From Weissella confusa (lineage in GTDB: Bacteria > Bacillota > Bacilli > Lactobacillales > Lactobacillaceae), in NCBI GenBank assembly GCA_041871065.1, contig CP168942.1, forward strand, positions 154,501 to 218,500: a stretch of DNA of 64,000 nucleotides, in the 5' to 3' direction. Of the stretch, positions 25,857 to 34,285 are shown one piece after another. The notes beneath the pieces were generated by a model. The model searched no databases. It was not told the DNA's origin and was given only the letters and a program-made list of their open reading frames with translations. How positions within the stretch are numbered: position 1 is the stretch's first letter; each line of letters begins with the position of its first letter. The position numbers were made by a program, and so were the translations under genes.

Positions 25857-26624
25857 ATGACAGCCCAAAAATGCACGATTAAAGTTAAAAACGTTTCAAA
25901 GATTTATCCGAAAGGGACGGTTGGTTTGGATAACATTAACTTGGACATCGCTTCAGGTGAGTTCGTTGTGATTGTTGGTCTTTCAGGAGCCGGTAAGAGT
26001 ACGTTGTTGCGTGCTATCAACCGACTACACGATGTGACGTCAGGTGAAATCTTGATTGATGGTGAAGATATCACGGTTGCGAAGGGACGTAAGCTTCGCG
26101 AATTGCGTCGTAACATCGCCATGATTTTCCAAAACTTTAACTTGGTAAAGCGTGCATCAGTTGCGCGTAACGTATTGGCCGGACGCGTGGGTTACTACTC
26201 AACGTTCAAGAGTACGTTTGGTCTATTCTCTAAGGAAGATAAGGCGAAGGCTGCCGAGAACTTGGATAAGGTTAACATGCTCGACAAGTACTACACGCGT
26301 GCGGACGAGTTGTCAGGTGGACAACAACAACGTGTTGCCATTGCACGTGCCATGATGCAATCACCAACGGTCGTCTTGGCCGATGAACCAATCGCATCAC
26401 TTGATCCAAAGACAACCAAGATGGTTATGGATGATTTGAAGCGTTTGAACACGGAAATGGGCATGACAGTGGTTGTTAACTTGCACAGTGTGCCACTTGC
26501 AATGGAATACGCAACGCGCATCATTGGTTTGCGTGCTGGTCAACTTGTTTATGACAAGCCGATCGCAGAAGTTAACAAGAATGACTTTGACGGTATTTAC
26601 GCTGAAGCAACAGATGGAGAATAG
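25857..26624 (+). CDS. phnC: phosphonate-type ABC transporter ATP-binding protein
   Basis: 255 residues from ATG 25857 with GGAGA just upstream; the longer frame upstream overlaps the hairpin. All ABC motifs are present: Walker [10 protein letters not shown] (about residue 38), Q-loop IFQNFNLV, signature [14 protein letters not shown], Walker B VVLADEP with catalytic Glu, D-loop SLDP and H-loop NLHSV. The [22 protein letters not shown] stretch is typical of PhnC. It energises the two PhnE permeases downstream. Confidence 0.95.
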   Translation: MTAQKCTIKVKNVSKIYPKGTVGLDNINLDIASGEFVVIVGLSGAGKSTLLRAINRLHDVTSGEILIDGEDITVAKGRKLRELRRNIAMIFQNFNLVKRASVARNVLAGRVGYYSTFKSTFGLFSKEDKAKAAENLDKVNMLDKYYTRADELSGGQQQRVAIARAMMQSPTVVLADEPIASLDPKTTKMVMDDLKRLNTEMGMTVVVNLHSVPLAMEYATRIIGLRAGQLVYDKPIAEVNKNDFDGIYAEATDGE

Positions 26625-26627
26625 ACG

Positions 26628-27410
26628 ATGAATGTAAGTTTACCTGAACAGCGTTTCAGCGAAAAATGGCACGTCAAGGGTCTACTGGCAACGCTTCTAG
26701 TTGTATTAATTTTGTTTGGATCAGGACGCATGACGGGTGTTTCAACTGACTTCAGTTGGGAACAATTCATGGATATCTTGATTAAGATGATGAATCCGGA
26801 TTGGTCATATGTCACGGCGGTGATTACACCAATCCTACAGACGATTCAAATGGCTTTGGTCGGAACTTTGTTGGGAACGATTATTGCGGTGCCATTCAGT
26901 TTGTTGGCAGCCCGTAATTTGATGAAGAACACGATTGTCCGTGGTATTGTCCGTTTCTTCTTGAACTTGGTTCGTGCCTTGCCTGACTTGTTGTTGGCAG
27001 CGTTGTTCGTTGCGATTGTTGGTATCGGTCCGATGGCCGGTGTCGGCGCTTTGACAATCTTCAGTTTTGGTATGATTTCAAAGTTGTTCTACGAAGCAAT
27101 CGAAACAATTGATGAAGGGCCAATTGAAGCGTTGACGGCCGCGGGTACCAACAGCTTACAAACGATTGTGTTTGCGGTTATTCCACAAGTGTTCAACCAA
27201 TTCTTGAGTTACTTCCTATACACATTGGAAATCAATGTCCGTGCCTCAACGGTGCTTGGATATTTGGGAGCCGGTGGTGTTGGATTGTTCTTGAGTCAGA
27301 CACTTTCAATGTTCCGATACGATCGCACGGCCGTGGTTATCTTGGCCATCTTGGTTGTCGTGGTGATTGTTGACGGCATTTCAAATCGATTGCGGGAGGC
27401 GTTGGCATAA
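26628..27410 (+). CDS. phnE: phosphonate-type ABC transporter permease 1
   Basis: 260 residues, about six membrane helices, with an EAIETIDEGPIEALTAAGTNSLQ segment, the EAA loop that contacts the ATPase. Starts 3 nt after phnC. Overlaps the next permease gene by one base (TAATG), so both should be made in equal amount as a heterodimeric channel. Confidence 0.93.
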   Translation: MNVSLPEQRFSEKWHVKGLLATLLVVLILFGSGRMTGVSTDFSWEQFMDILIKMMNPDWSYVTAVITPILQTIQMALVGTLLGTIIAVPFSLLAARNLMKNTIVRGIVRFFLNLVRALPDLLLAALFVAIVGIGPMAGVGALTIFSFGMISKLFYEAIETIDEGPIEALTAAGTNSLQTIVFAVIPQVFNQFLSYFLYTLEINVRASTVLGYLGAGGVGLFLSQTLSMFRYDRTAVVILAILVVVVIVDGISNRLREALA

Positions 27411-28204
27411 TGCAAGTAGTTAAGCAAAGTCCTTGGCACCGTTATCGTCCTTGGATTATTACAGTGTTGGTTGTTGCATTGTTTGCCTGGGCTTTTTCTG
27501 GGATTCCAATGTCATCAGTTAAGCCACAAGCACTATTGATTACGAAGGCTATTTTCACAGGATTGTTCCATCCGGATTGGTCTTACGTTTATACAGGGGA
27601 TGGCGAAGATTTGATTACAGCGCTGGTTGAAACGCTGGCCATTGCCTTCTTGGGAACGTTCATCTCAGCTATTTTGTCAGTACCATTTGCCTTCTTGGCA
27701 GCCCGCACAAAGAAGGAATTCTTCACGCCACGTTCAACGTTGGGTAAGGTGATTTTGACGGTTATCCGTGTGTTCCCAGAAATCGTGATGGCCATCATGT
27801 TCATCAAGGCGGTTGGTCCTGGTGCCTACGCTGGTGTATTGGCAGTCTCGATTCACTCAATTGGTATGTTGGGAAAGTTGTTCTCAGAAGCGGTTGAAAA
27901 CATCGACCGCGGACCGAACGAAGCCATCGTGGCAGCTGGCGGATCAGCGCTTGATGGTTTGACATTGGCAACGTTGCCAGCAGTTATGCCTGAATTTATG
28001 AATTACACGCTATACCGATTTGAAATCGCGGTTCGTTCAGCGGCTATTTTGGGTATGGTTGGTGCCGGTGGTATCGGTGCGCCATTGATTTTTGCCTTGC
28101 AAACACGTCAATGGCCAAAGGTTGGTATCATCTTGCTAGGCATCATCATCATGGTGACGGTAATTGACTTCTTGTCAGGTCAATTGCGTAAGCGCCTAGT
28201 CTAA
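27410..28204 (+). CDS. phnE: phosphonate-type ABC transporter permease 2
   Basis: 264 residues, about six membrane helices. Its EAA-type loop is EAVENIDRGPNEAIVAAGGSALD, and the C-terminal half (LGMVGAGGIGAPL) matches the first permease's LGYLGAGGVGLFL. Strong GGGAGG upstream, inside the end of the previous gene. Last transport gene before the operon's hairpin. Confidence 0.93.
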   Translation: MQVVKQSPWHRYRPWIITVLVVALFAWAFSGIPMSSVKPQALLITKAIFTGLFHPDWSYVYTGDGEDLITALVETLAIAFLGTFISAILSVPFAFLAARTKKEFFTPRSTLGKVILTVIRVFPEIVMAIMFIKAVGPGAYAGVLAVSIHSIGMLGKLFSEAVENIDRGPNEAIVAAGGSALDGLTLATLPAVMPEFMNYTLYRFEIAVRSAAILGMVGAGGIGAPLIFALQTRQWPKVGIILLGIIIMVTVIDFLSGQLRKRLV

Positions 28205-28210
28205 TAGGTT

Positions 28211-28247
28211 AGAAGGTCATCGATTACTCGGTGGCCTTCTCTGTTTA
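28211..28247 (+). terminator. terminator of the phn transport operon
   Basis: AGAAGGTCATCGA/TCGGTGGCCTTCT stem followed by CTGTTT; the T-tract is weak, so read-through into the nucleotidase gene is possible. Confidence 0.65.
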
Positions 28248-28258
28248 AAGGAGTAAAC

Positions 28259-29809
28259 ATGCAAGTTTCTATTATTTCGACTTCTGATGTCCACGGTTAT
28301 TTTCGGGCTGATGATTTCCGTCGACCATTACAAAATGATGGGTTGGGTTTGACCCGCGCAGCGACAGTTATTGAAACGTTGCGTGAACAAGCTGCCCCAG
28401 AAGATGTCATCATCACAATTGAAAACGGTGATTTTATTCAAGGGTCACCATTAACGAATTACATTGAGAAAGTCGATCGATCAGCAGTAAGTTTATATGA
28501 TGACTTGGCTGAAACGATGGGATACGACGTGCGCATTTTGGGTAATCACGAATTTAATTATGGTCGTGATTATCTTGAACTCGTTTTAGGACAAAACGAG
28601 TTGCTGTTGAATGCCAATGTGCTCGATGAAACAAGTGGTGAGCCGTTTATCGGTCGGCCATACACGATTATTGAACGTGGCGGGGTGAAGGTTGGTGTCA
28701 TTGGTTTGATTACCAAGTACGTGCCAAATTGGGAGCAACCAGCTAACATCCATGGCTTAACATTTGCTGACCCGGTCGAAGTAGCCACGCGTTATGTTGC
28801 CGAATTGCGTCCACAAGTGGATGTGTTGGTATTGGCTTATCACGGTGGCTTTGCTGAAGATTTGGAGACTGGTGAACCGTTGGAACGTTTGACGGGTGAA
28901 AACCAAGGATACCAATTGCTACAAGTGTCAGGTGTTGATGCTGTTGTGACTGGTCACCAACATCGTACGCTGGCAGCGGTTATCAATCATGTTGCGACAA
29001 CGCAACCTGGCTATCGCGCTGACCAAGTTGGTTTGATGACATTCACATTGAACGACGAGCGTCAAATTACCAACCGTGATGCGCAATTGATTGCGACAGC
29101 GGTGTTTCCTGAGAACGATGCGGTGAAGGCAGTTGTTGAGCCGGTTCACGTTGCGACAAACCACTGGCTTGATACGGCGGTCGGTCACGTTGGTCACAAC
29201 ATGCAAGTGACGGATCACTTCGAAGCGCGTTTGCACAGTCACCCATTCATTGCCTTGGTTAACCAAGTTCAAATGGATGCCACACAAACGACGATTGCTA
29301 ATACGGCGTTGTTTAACAACGAAGTGAAGGGATTGGCTGATGAAGTGACGTTGCGTGACATTATGACGAATTACATTTATCCAAATACGCTAGTTGTCGA
29401 AAAGTTGACGGGACAAGATATTGTGGATGCGCTTGAAGTGAATGCACGCTACTTTGTTGTGGATGATAACGGTCAACCAACCGTTAACCCGGCGTTTTTG
29501 GAGCCTAAGGTTGAACACTATAACTATGATGTTTGGAGTGGCATTGATTACACATTTGATTTGCGCCGTCGTAAAGGTGAACGCGTGATTGAAGTGCTTG
29601 TCGATGGGGAACCAATTGATTTGGCAGGCGAATACGAAGTTGCAATGAATAACTACCGTGCAGGGGGTGCGGGTAATTTTGCATCCTTCTCACTGGATAA
29701 GGTGGTTCGTGAAGTGCAACAAGAAACGGCTGATTTGATTGGTGATTACATTATGAGTCACCCAGATATTAAGATTGCCCAACCAACTAATTTCCATGTG
29801 ATTTATTAA
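28259..29809 (+). CDS. metallophosphoesterase / 5'-nucleotidase (UshA-family, cytosolic)
   Basis: 516 residues. N-terminal calcineurin-like domain with all metal motifs: SDVHGYF, ENGDFIQG, LGNHEFNYG, AYHGG and TGHQHR. The C-terminal 5'-nucleotidase domain (~310-500) carries NYRAGGAGNF and YDVWSGIDYTFD substrate-binding motifs. It hydrolyses phosphate esters of nucleotides or related molecules. There is no signal peptide, unlike secreted UshA, so it acts inside the cell. AAAGGAG precedes the ATG. Its place directly behind the phn genes suggests it may process what they import, for example organophosphates, though a hairpin lies between. Confidence 0.92.
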   Translation: MQVSIISTSDVHGYFRADDFRRPLQNDGLGLTRAATVIETLREQAAPEDVIITIENGDFIQGSPLTNYIEKVDRSAVSLYDDLAETMGYDVRILGNHEFNYGRDYLELVLGQNELLLNANVLDETSGEPFIGRPYTIIERGGVKVGVIGLITKYVPNWEQPANIHGLTFADPVEVATRYVAELRPQVDVLVLAYHGGFAEDLETGEPLERLTGENQGYQLLQVSGVDAVVTGHQHRTLAAVINHVATTQPGYRADQVGLMTFTLNDERQITNRDAQLIATAVFPENDAVKAVVEPVHVATNHWLDTAVGHVGHNMQVTDHFEARLHSHPFIALVNQVQMDATQTTIANTALFNNEVKGLADEVTLRDIMTNYIYPNTLVVEKLTGQDIVDALEVNARYFVVDDNGQPTVNPAFLEPKVEHYNYDVWSGIDYTFDLRRRKGERVIEVLVDGEPIDLAGEYEVAMNNYRAGGAGNFASFSLDKVVREVQQETADLIGDYIMSHPDIKIAQPTNFHVIY

Positions 29810-29813
29810 AAAT

Positions 29814-29850
29814 AAAGCCGGTTTCGTCAATGCAGACGAGACCGGCTTTT
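29814..29850. terminator. bidirectional terminator between nucleotidase and msrA
   Basis: AAAGCCGGTTTCGTC/GACGAGACCGGCTTT stem, 6-nt loop, T-runs on both strands. Confidence 0.92.
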
Positions 29851-29852
29851 GA

Positions 29853-30377
29853 TTACTTCTTATCAGACCAATATTTCTTTTGGTAGGCTTTGCGTGGCAC
29901 CATCATCATGTACTCGCGCAAAGGATTCTTCTTATAAAATTGTTGATGCTCTTCTTCAGCATCGTAGAACGGCTGGGCGTCTTCAATGCTTGTAACGATT
30001 GGTGCGTCGAAGCGACCGGAGTCATTTAAGGCGCGTTTTGACGCTTCAGCAATCTGACGTTGTTCGTCGTTCGACACGAAAATCACTGGGCGGTAGCTGT
30101 CACCACGGTCAGCAAATTGGCCCATGGCATCCGTTGGATCGGCGAGCTGCCAATATAGTTCAACCAAATCGCCATATGAAACAACATCATCATCGAACCA
30201 AATTTTAACGGCTTCTGTGTGACCAGTTTGATGTGATGCGACTTGTGCATAGGTTGGGTTGGCGACGAAACCGCCAGTGTAACCTGAGCGTACCTTTTGA
30301 ATGCCAGCCATGGTTTCGAATGGCTCGACCATGCACCAGAAACATCCGCCTGCAAAAATTGCTGTTTGAATTGCCAT
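29853..30377 (-). CDS. msrA: peptide-methionine (S)-S-oxide reductase
   Basis: 174 residues. Reduces S-methionine sulfoxide in proteins. The catalytic GGCFWC motif is at residues ~10-15, with Cys12 as nucleophile; GYTGG and the [10 protein letters not shown] segment are also typical. No C-terminal resolving cysteine pair is seen. AGGGGATATT precedes the ATG on the minus strand. The R-specific partner, msrB, lies at 42.8-43.3 kb. Confidence 0.96.
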   Translation of the reverse strand: MAIQTAIFAGGCFWCMVEPFETMAGIQKVRSGYTGGFVANPTYAQVASHQTGHTEAVKIWFDDDVVSYGDLVELYWQLADPTDAMGQFADRGDSYRPVIFVSNDEQRQIAEASKRALNDSGRFDAPIVTSIEDAQPFYDAEEEHQQFYKKNPLREYMMMVPRKAYQKKYWSDKK

Positions 30378-30518
30378 AATATCCCCTCCGTTTGGTTCTT
30401 ATTCTACTCAGTTGGTGCAAAAACAAAAGCAATATTTCAAGACTTTCCCTTGAAAAATCGTTATTGCAACTTTTTTGGTTATAATAACTACTGACAAAAG
30501 TTAAGTGAGGACATAGAA

Positions 30519-30797
30519 ATGGGTATTACACTTCAAATTGATGATGCGATGGTTGCTTAAATGGCAGAAACGATTCGCAAGAGCATTCCACGTATTGCGC
30601 GTGCGAATGAGCAAATGATTTTGTCAGCGCCAGAGTTATCAGAGCGCTTGCCAAAGTTGTCAGCTTTGCCTGATGATGAATTGGTACGTGGTTACTTGCA
30701 ATTCCTATTCATGTCAATGAATGATACGAAGATGTTGTTGGACCGTGCTTACGTTGATCTATTTTTGACGTCACAACTGGCAACGGTTATTTACTGA
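30519..30797 (+). pseudogene. small gene interrupted by in-frame TAA at codon 14 (or short uORF plus 78-residue ORF)
   Basis: A good ribosome site (AAGTGAGG) stands 8 nt before ATG 30519, which opens 13 codons (MGITLQIDDAMVA) and then TAA (30558-30560). The next codon, in the same frame, is ATG 30561, starting a 78-residue ORF (MAETIRKSIPRIARANEQ…) with no ribosome site of its own. The simplest reading is one 92-codon gene with a nonsense mutation (TAA from CAA needs one change); re-initiation at TAAATG is the alternative. The protein is small, helical and of unrecognised family. A TATAAT at 30480-30485 is a likely -10. Confidence 0.5.
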
Positions 30798-30806
30798 GAA
30801 ACTCTT

Positions 30807-30834
30807 AAAGCCACGCGTTTGCGTGGCTTTTTTG
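30807..30834 (+). terminator. terminator of the small interrupted gene
   Basis: AAAGCCACGC/GCGTGGCTTT stem with a short loop and T-run. Confidence 0.9.
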
Positions 30835-30884
30835 TAAGTGGTACGTGTAGAATAAAAATAGAAGATTAGTGAAGAGAGATTATT

Positions 30885-31667
30885 ATGATTACGATTAAGT
30901 CACCTCGTGAGATCGAGGGAATGCGTAAGTCTGGGGCCATCATTGCCGGTATGCACCAAGGACTACGTGACATTATTAAGCCAGGTATTTCTACCTGGGA
31001 GATTGAAGAATTCAGTCGCCAATACATCGAGAGTCACGGTGGACGTGCTGCGCAAATCGGTTTTGAAGGCTATGAATACGCCACGACGGTTTCAGTGAAT
31101 GAAGAGGTTGCGCACGCGTTTCCACGTAAGGCACTTTTCCTTAAGGAAGGCGACATCGTCACCGTTGATACGGTGGTTGAATTGGATGGTTATTATTCAG
31201 ATTCAGCTTGGACATATGCCGTTGGTGAAGTCTCACCTGAAGCCCAACGCTTGATGGATGTTGCCAAAGAAGCAATGTACATCGGCATTGAACAAGCGCA
31301 AGTTGGTAACCGTTTGGGTGACATCGAGGCTGCAATCAATGCCTTTGTTGAAGATGAAAACGGCTATGGTAATGTCCGTGATTATGTTGGTCACGGTATT
31401 CAACCAACGATGCACGAAGATCCAAATGTGTTCCACTATGGTGTTGCGGGTCGCGGACTGCGTTTGAAGCCTGGTATGACCATTACGATTGAGCCAATGG
31501 TCAATATGGGAACGTGGGAAGTTGAAACGTCTGAAGAAGACGGTTGGACGGTGACGACGTTGGATGGCTCATGGTCAGCCCAATATGAGCACGTGATTGC
31601 AATTACCGAAGAGGGTCCGAAGATTTTGACGAGTCAGGACTCTGAATTCGATGCGAAGTATCTATAA
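30885..31667 (+). CDS. map: type I methionyl aminopeptidase
   Basis: 260 residues. Removes the initiator methionine from nascent proteins. Pita-bread fold with metal ligands visible: VDTVVELDGYYSDSAWT (two Asp), the His in GHGIQPTMHEDP, Glu in TIEPM and Glu in the final AQYEHVIAI. The tryptophan and tyrosine variants around the second Asp (SDSAWTY) resemble the version found in lactic acid bacteria. Good ribosome site; the next gene starts 18 nt downstream. Confidence 0.95.
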   Translation: MITIKSPREIEGMRKSGAIIAGMHQGLRDIIKPGISTWEIEEFSRQYIESHGGRAAQIGFEGYEYATTVSVNEEVAHAFPRKALFLKEGDIVTVDTVVELDGYYSDSAWTYAVGEVSPEAQRLMDVAKEAMYIGIEQAQVGNRLGDIEAAINAFVEDENGYGNVRDYVGHGIQPTMHEDPNVFHYGVAGRGLRLKPGMTITIEPMVNMGTWEVETSEEDGWTVTTLDGSWSAQYEHVIAITEEGPKILTSQDSEFDAKYL

Positions 31668-31685
31668 TTTGCAGGAGGGAAATCC

Positions 31686-32474
31686 ATGACTGGTCAAGAA
31701 TGGGAAGATAAATTCCGCCAAGAACATGGTCGCGTTGCGCGCCGTGAAGAATATCGTGCAGCTGCTGCACGTAATTTTGAACCTGAAGAGGCGCCGGTAG
31801 AAGCGCCGGTTGCGTCAGCTCCGAAGGCTGCTGCAAAGAAGTCTAGTGGCAAGGGCAAGCAAGCGTTGTTCTTGTTGTTGGCTGTCGTCGTTGCCGTTGT
31901 GGCTGGCGCCCTGACGTACAAGTTGACGCATCCTAAGACTAACGATGAACCAGCCAAGGTTGCATCTTCAGCTAAGTCAGTGTCAAAGGCGTCTTCAAGC
32001 CAAGCTTCGAGCGCGGTTTCTTCTTCAAGTAGTAGCGCAAGTTCATCAAGCGCCAGCTCAGCAAGTTCAACCAAGGCGTCAGACTTTTCAGGAAGCACGC
32101 CTGGGGTTGTCGCAACGGACCTAAGTCGTACTGACCGTGCCGAGATTATTGCTCAGGTGGTTATGGCGGGATATAACAAGCCGGCCACTGATGTAAACGG
32201 CATTACAGCTGGAACGGTTGGTGGTGTTGGATCTGGTAAAGGGAGCTTGCACCTTGGCGTTGGCGTAAATGGTATTGGCGTGCAATACTCATTAGCTGGG
32301 GATGGCGGTGTGAGCCAAATTACTGGCCGCTATAGTGGCGGTAATGGTGACGGCATGCACGACCTTTTCATCGATGTTAATGATTGGTTGGCAAACCATG
32401 ACCTTGATGCTGTTCGACAAGCCTTTGGCAACGTGACAGTAACTGACAGCGACGTCAGCGCAATGGGTAACTAA
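31686..32474 (+). CDS. single-pass membrane protein with Ser/Ala-rich linker, unknown
   Basis: 262 residues. A charged cytoplasmic N-terminus (~1-58) with WEDKFRQEHGRVARREEYR, one membrane helix (~60-80), then a Ser/Ala-rich linker (~95-138), then a ~120-residue Gly-rich outer domain that I do not recognise. AGGAGGG precedes the ATG, 18 nt after map, so it probably shares the map transcript. The layout suggests a wall-spanning stalk presenting a small extracellular domain. Confidence 0.75.
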   Translation: MTGQEWEDKFRQEHGRVARREEYRAAAARNFEPEEAPVEAPVASAPKAAAKKSSGKGKQALFLLLAVVVAVVAGALTYKLTHPKTNDEPAKVASSAKSVSKASSSQASSAVSSSSSSASSSSASSASSTKASDFSGSTPGVVATDLSRTDRAEIIAQVVMAGYNKPATDVNGITAGTVGGVGSGKGSLHLGVGVNGIGVQYSLAGDGGVSQITGRYSGGNGDGMHDLFIDVNDWLANHDLDAVRQAFGNVTVTDSDVSAMGN

Positions 32475-32552
32475 AAATAAGTTAACTTTTTAGCTTGCGC
32501 GATTGTTCAAAACCACGTATAGTAATTTAAGTATTAAAAAGTAAATAAATTC

Positions 32553-32706
32553 GACTTTCCTATCGAGAGTTCAGGGAGGGACTAGACCCTTTGATCTGAC
32601 GCCAACTTACCCGTTTCGGGCGATGTGGTACTTTCTAGCAGATAGGCGCATATCGACTGAACCCCGACATGCCGCCTACGAGTGGTATGTCGGGGTTATT
32701 TAATTT
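32553..32706 (+). promoter_or_regulatory. SAM-I (S-box) riboswitch with terminator, controlling metK
   Basis: P1 is CCTATC (32559-32564) with GATAGG (32641-32646). Inside are the S-box signatures GAGAGTT, GGGAGGGACTAGACCC, GCCAACTTACCC and GTACTTTCTAGCAGA. A strong terminator follows (32660-32673 with 32684-32697, then T-rich). TAGGCG (32643-32648), overlapping the P1 3' strand, can instead pair with CGCCTA (32673-32678) in the terminator: a ready antiterminator. SAM binding should stabilise P1 and stop transcription. Confidence 0.92.
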
Positions 32707-32741
32707 CACAAGAGTTTTTTTATTTTAGGAGATTAGATTAT

Positions 32742-33935
32742 ATGTCAGAAAAGCGTTTGTTCACGTCAGAATCAGTTTCAGAAGGACACCCAGATAAGGT
32801 TTCAGACCAAATCTCAGATGCCATTTTGGACGCCGTTTTGGCTGAAGATCCACAAGCACGTACGGCCATTGAAACGTCAGTAACGACTGGTTACGTTAAC
32901 GTTTTCGGTGAGATGTCAACGACGGCCTACGTTAACATTAACGAAATTGTTCGTAACACATTGAAGCGCATCGGTTACGATGATAAGGAAGCTGGTTTCT
33001 TGGCTGACGATATCCACGTTGGGGTAACGTTGGACGAGCAATCACCTGACATTGCGCAAGGTGTTGACTCAGCTATCGAGCACCGTGAAGATGGTGGTGT
33101 TGATCCATTGGACCAAATCGGTGCCGGTGACCAAGGTTTGATGTTCGGTTTCGCCACGAACGAAACGGACGAATACTTGCCATTGTCAGTTGTTTTGTCA
33201 CACAAGTTGGTTAAGAAGCAAGCTGACGTTCGTCGTTCAGGTGAGTTGTCATACTTGTTGCCTGACGCCAAGGCACAAGTGACGGTTGAATTGGACGAAA
33301 ACGACAAGCCAATCCGTATCGACGCTGTTGTTTTGTCAACGCAACACCGTGAGTCAATCTCATTGGAGCAATTGCGTGCCGATGTTCGTAAGTACATCAT
33401 CGACCCAGTTTTGCCAGCCGACATGGTTGACGACGAGACGCGTTACTACATCAACCCAACTGGTCGTTTCGTAATCGGAGGACCTAAGGGTGATGCCGGT
33501 ATGACTGGTCGTAAGATTATCGTTGATACGTACGGTGGATACGCTCGTCACGGTGGTGGTGCCTTCTCAGGTAAGGACGCAACCAAGGTTGACCGTTCAG
33601 CTGCCTACGCAACACGTCACATCGCCAAGAACATCGTTGCAGCTGGTTTGGCCGAAAAGGTTGAAATCCAAGTTGCCTACGCTATCGGTGTGGCAAAGCC
33701 AGTTTCAGTTAACGTGAACACGTTCGGTACGGGTAAGGTTTCTGATGACGAATTGGTAGCCGCAATCCGTGACTTGTTCGAGTTGCGTCCAGCCGGAATT
33801 ATCGAGGACTTGGATTTGCGCAAGCCTCGTTACGAAGCAACTGCCGCATACGGTCACTTCGGTCGTCCTGAATTGGACTTGCCATGGGAGCGTTTGGATA
33901 AGGTTGATGCTTTGAAGGCATACTTTAACAAGTAA
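32742..33935 (+). CDS. metK: S-adenosylmethionine synthetase
   Basis: 397 residues from ATG 32742 with TAGGAGA upstream; the longer frame starts inside the riboswitch terminator. Makes SAM from methionine and ATP. Signatures: [20 protein letters not shown] (ATP site), [10 protein letters not shown] and [19 protein letters not shown]. Full family length. Expression is inferred to be shut off by its product through the SAM-I riboswitch. Confidence 0.98.
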   Translation: MSEKRLFTSESVSEGHPDKVSDQISDAILDAVLAEDPQARTAIETSVTTGYVNVFGEMSTTAYVNINEIVRNTLKRIGYDDKEAGFLADDIHVGVTLDEQSPDIAQGVDSAIEHREDGGVDPLDQIGAGDQGLMFGFATNETDEYLPLSVVLSHKLVKKQADVRRSGELSYLLPDAKAQVTVELDENDKPIRIDAVVLSTQHRESISLEQLRADVRKYIIDPVLPADMVDDETRYYINPTGRFVIGGPKGDAGMTGRKIIVDTYGGYARHGGGAFSGKDATKVDRSAAYATRHIAKNIVAAGLAEKVEIQVAYAIGVAKPVSVNVNTFGTGKVSDDELVAAIRDLFELRPAGIIEDLDLRKPRYEATAAYGHFGRPELDLPWERLDKVDALKAYFNK

Positions 33936-33950
33936 TAGATAAGATAAAGA

Positions 33951-33990
33951 AAATGGTCGCTAGGCAGAATGTGCTTAGCGACCATTTTTA
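33951..33990 (+). terminator. metK terminator
   Basis: AAATGGTCGCTA…TTAGCGACCATTT with inner GCA/TGC, then TTT. Confidence 0.9.
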
Positions 33991-34285
33991 AATTGTTATT
34001 TGAATCCTTAATTGAAAATAACGGGATATTTTAAAATAAGACATATGTCGATATACGAGCGTTGCACCGCGAGAATAATTCTCGTTGTGCAACGCTTTTT
34101 TTCTACGCTTCATCACGGTTTGCGCATGTTTTTGGTGGGTGACACTGTTGCGATAGCTATCTTTGGTACCGCTACTGAATATGTGTTAAAACTAAGCTGT
34201 ATTGACCTTGTGGAGTGGTGAGTGAGCTCCGAGAGGGACGGGGTCGGAACACGTTAGAGAGTATATAACAGTGGGGGTTTGAAAA
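33991..34285 (+). promoter_or_regulatory. region before the second surface gene, with an orphan terminator
   Basis: No ORF over 50 codons that looks real. It contains a complete intrinsic terminator (34058-34103) that no annotated gene needs. The rest (34104-34285) should carry the promoter and leader of the surface gene; GTGGGGG at about 34270 is its ribosome site. No clear -35/-10 pair could be fixed. Confidence 0.4.
34058..34103 (+). terminator. orphan intrinsic terminator
   Basis: AGCGTTGCAC/GTGCAACGCT outer stem and CGAGAAT/ATTCTCG inner stem, then TTTTTTT. It lies ~70 nt after the metK terminator with no gene in between, so it may end a small RNA or back up the metK terminator. Confidence 0.8.
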
